Assembly (NCBI GenBank): GCA_001464255.1
Contig: LNFD01000405.1
Coordinates: forward strand, 1 to 5,338
From: Actinomycetales bacterium Ga0077552
Lineage (GTDB): Bacteria; Actinomycetota; Actinomycetes; Actinomycetales; Microbacteriaceae
Reading direction: 5' to 3'
Length of the DNA stretch: 5,338 bases
Shown here: positions 5,106-5,338 of the stretch, piece after piece
Layout of the letters: each line of letters begins with the position of its first letter
How positions within the stretch are numbered: the stretch's first letter is position 1
Program-made: the position numbers and the translations under genes
The notes under the pieces: model-generated
What the model was told of the DNA's origin: nothing
Database searches by the model: none
The model's input: the letters and a program-made list of their open reading frames with translations, nothing else

Positions 5106-5135
5106 TTGGCAGGCCGGGGGTTCTCCTGCCACACT
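5106..5135 (+). promoter_or_regulatory. Candidate promoter overlapping a hairpin
   Basis: TTGGCA (5106-5111) and CACACT (5130-5135) are separated by 18 nt, with TG at 5127-5128 giving an extended -10. Transcription would begin near 5142, giving the next gene a leader of about 195 nt. The same bases contain TGGCAGG/CCTGCCA, a 7-bp stem with an 11-nt loop starting 8 nt after the membrane-protein stop, which could instead serve as its terminator. Both readings are plausible. Confidence 0.4.
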
Positions 5136-5185
5136 GGAGGCGTTCCGCGCCTGCGAACGGCGCCCCGAGGCTCTCTCGAGGCGGC

Positions 5186-5230
5186 GTGACCCGTCGAGGA
5201 GCGGTGGTTGCCTTCATCGCTTCCGGTCAC
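5186..5230 (+). promoter_or_regulatory. Composite stem-loop in the leader of the last gene
   Basis: GTGACC (5186-5191) pairs with GGTCAC (5225-5230), and inside it GGAGCG (5198-5203) pairs with CGCTTCC (5218-5224) if one T is bulged. The fold would bury the GAGGAG ribosome-binding site and hold the TTG of the possible leader ORF in its loop. A T5 run follows at 5245-5249, 14 nt after the stem. In GC-rich DNA such pairing may arise by chance. Confidence 0.3.
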
Positions 5231-5324
5231 CTCAGTCGCACACCTTTTTCGCGCGGAACCGATGCCGCTGCGCGGTCGTCTGGCATACCCGGGCGGGCGC
5301 ATCCGCATCGTCGACGAACAGTGA
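5208..5324 (+). CDS. Possible 38-codon leader ORF
   Basis: A TTG at 5208, with GAGGAG 6 nt upstream, opens a frame of 38 codons ending in TGA at 5322, 11 nt before the ATG that closes the window. The product starts MPSSLPVTSVAHLF and ends GRIRIVDEQ. The second half, from an internal ATG at 5262, has G or C in most third positions, as genes here do; the first half does not. No family was recognised. It could be a regulatory leader peptide, a small real protein, the remnant of a longer gene, or a chance frame. The good ribosome-binding site and placement just ahead of the next gene are the only support. Confidence 0.25.
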   Translation: MPSSLPVTSVAHLFRAEPMPLRGRLAYPGGRIRIVDEQ

Positions 5325-5335
5325 GGAACCCCATC

Positions 5336-5338
5336 ATG
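5336..5338 (+). CDS. Start codon of the next gene (partial)
   Basis: The window ends on an ATG preceded by GAGGAA (5323-5328) with a 7-nt spacer, a good ribosome-binding site. No coding sequence beyond the start is visible, so its product cannot be named. Confidence 0.5.

Noticed and set aside
5100..5335. SRP RNA (ffs) or a tRNA before the last gene
   Set aside because: Neither strand has the SRP tip signature (GGAAGG...GCAGCC); the GGAAGC on the minus strand lacks its partner. No GTTCRANYC T-loop or cloverleaf was found.

Overview
The window comes from a very GC-rich genome with strong G/C at third codon positions. GTG starts, GC hairpins without T-tracts, and -10 boxes lying 6-8 nt from start codons all point to an actinobacterium. 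The gene set and the TAGGCT-to-ATG arrangement suggest Microbacteriaceae, but that family placement is inference.

Left block (1-1590, all minus strand): rplY (L25/CTC ribosomal protein), then pth (peptidyl-tRNA hydrolase), then the first 33 codons of a gene that is probably mfd. This is a translation and repair cluster, and pth-mfd proximity is seen in many bacteria. The 142-nt gap upstream of rplY holds three small stem-loops.

Middle block (1591-2995, minus strand): gntK (gluconokinase), then a 12-bp GC hairpin, then two small, almost abutting genes of unknown function. These two proteins (145 and 123 aa) each have an alanine/glutamine-rich helical N-terminus. One ends in a small helical domain and the other in a beta-rich domain. 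They look like a co-expressed pair and are the least understood coding part of the window.

Right block (2996-5338, plus strand): gnd (NADP-type 6-phosphogluconate dehydrogenase) is divergent from the unknown pair across a 157-nt region carrying a 6-5-6 dyad. It ends at a 10-bp hairpin, followed by a one-pass membrane protein with two cysteines. A 236-nt non-annotated stretch comes next, with a promoter-like sequence, a hairpin and a possible 38-codon leader ORF. The window closes on the ATG of another gene.

Functionally, GntK makes 6-phosphogluconate and Gnd decarboxylates it to ribulose 5-phosphate, so the gluconate entry and oxidative pentose-phosphate steps lie close together although on opposite strands. 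No mobile element, CRISPR array, tRNA or rRNA was seen. Most of the window is ordinary core genome. The items worth a second look are the unknown pair, the divergent-region dyad and the leader before the last gene.
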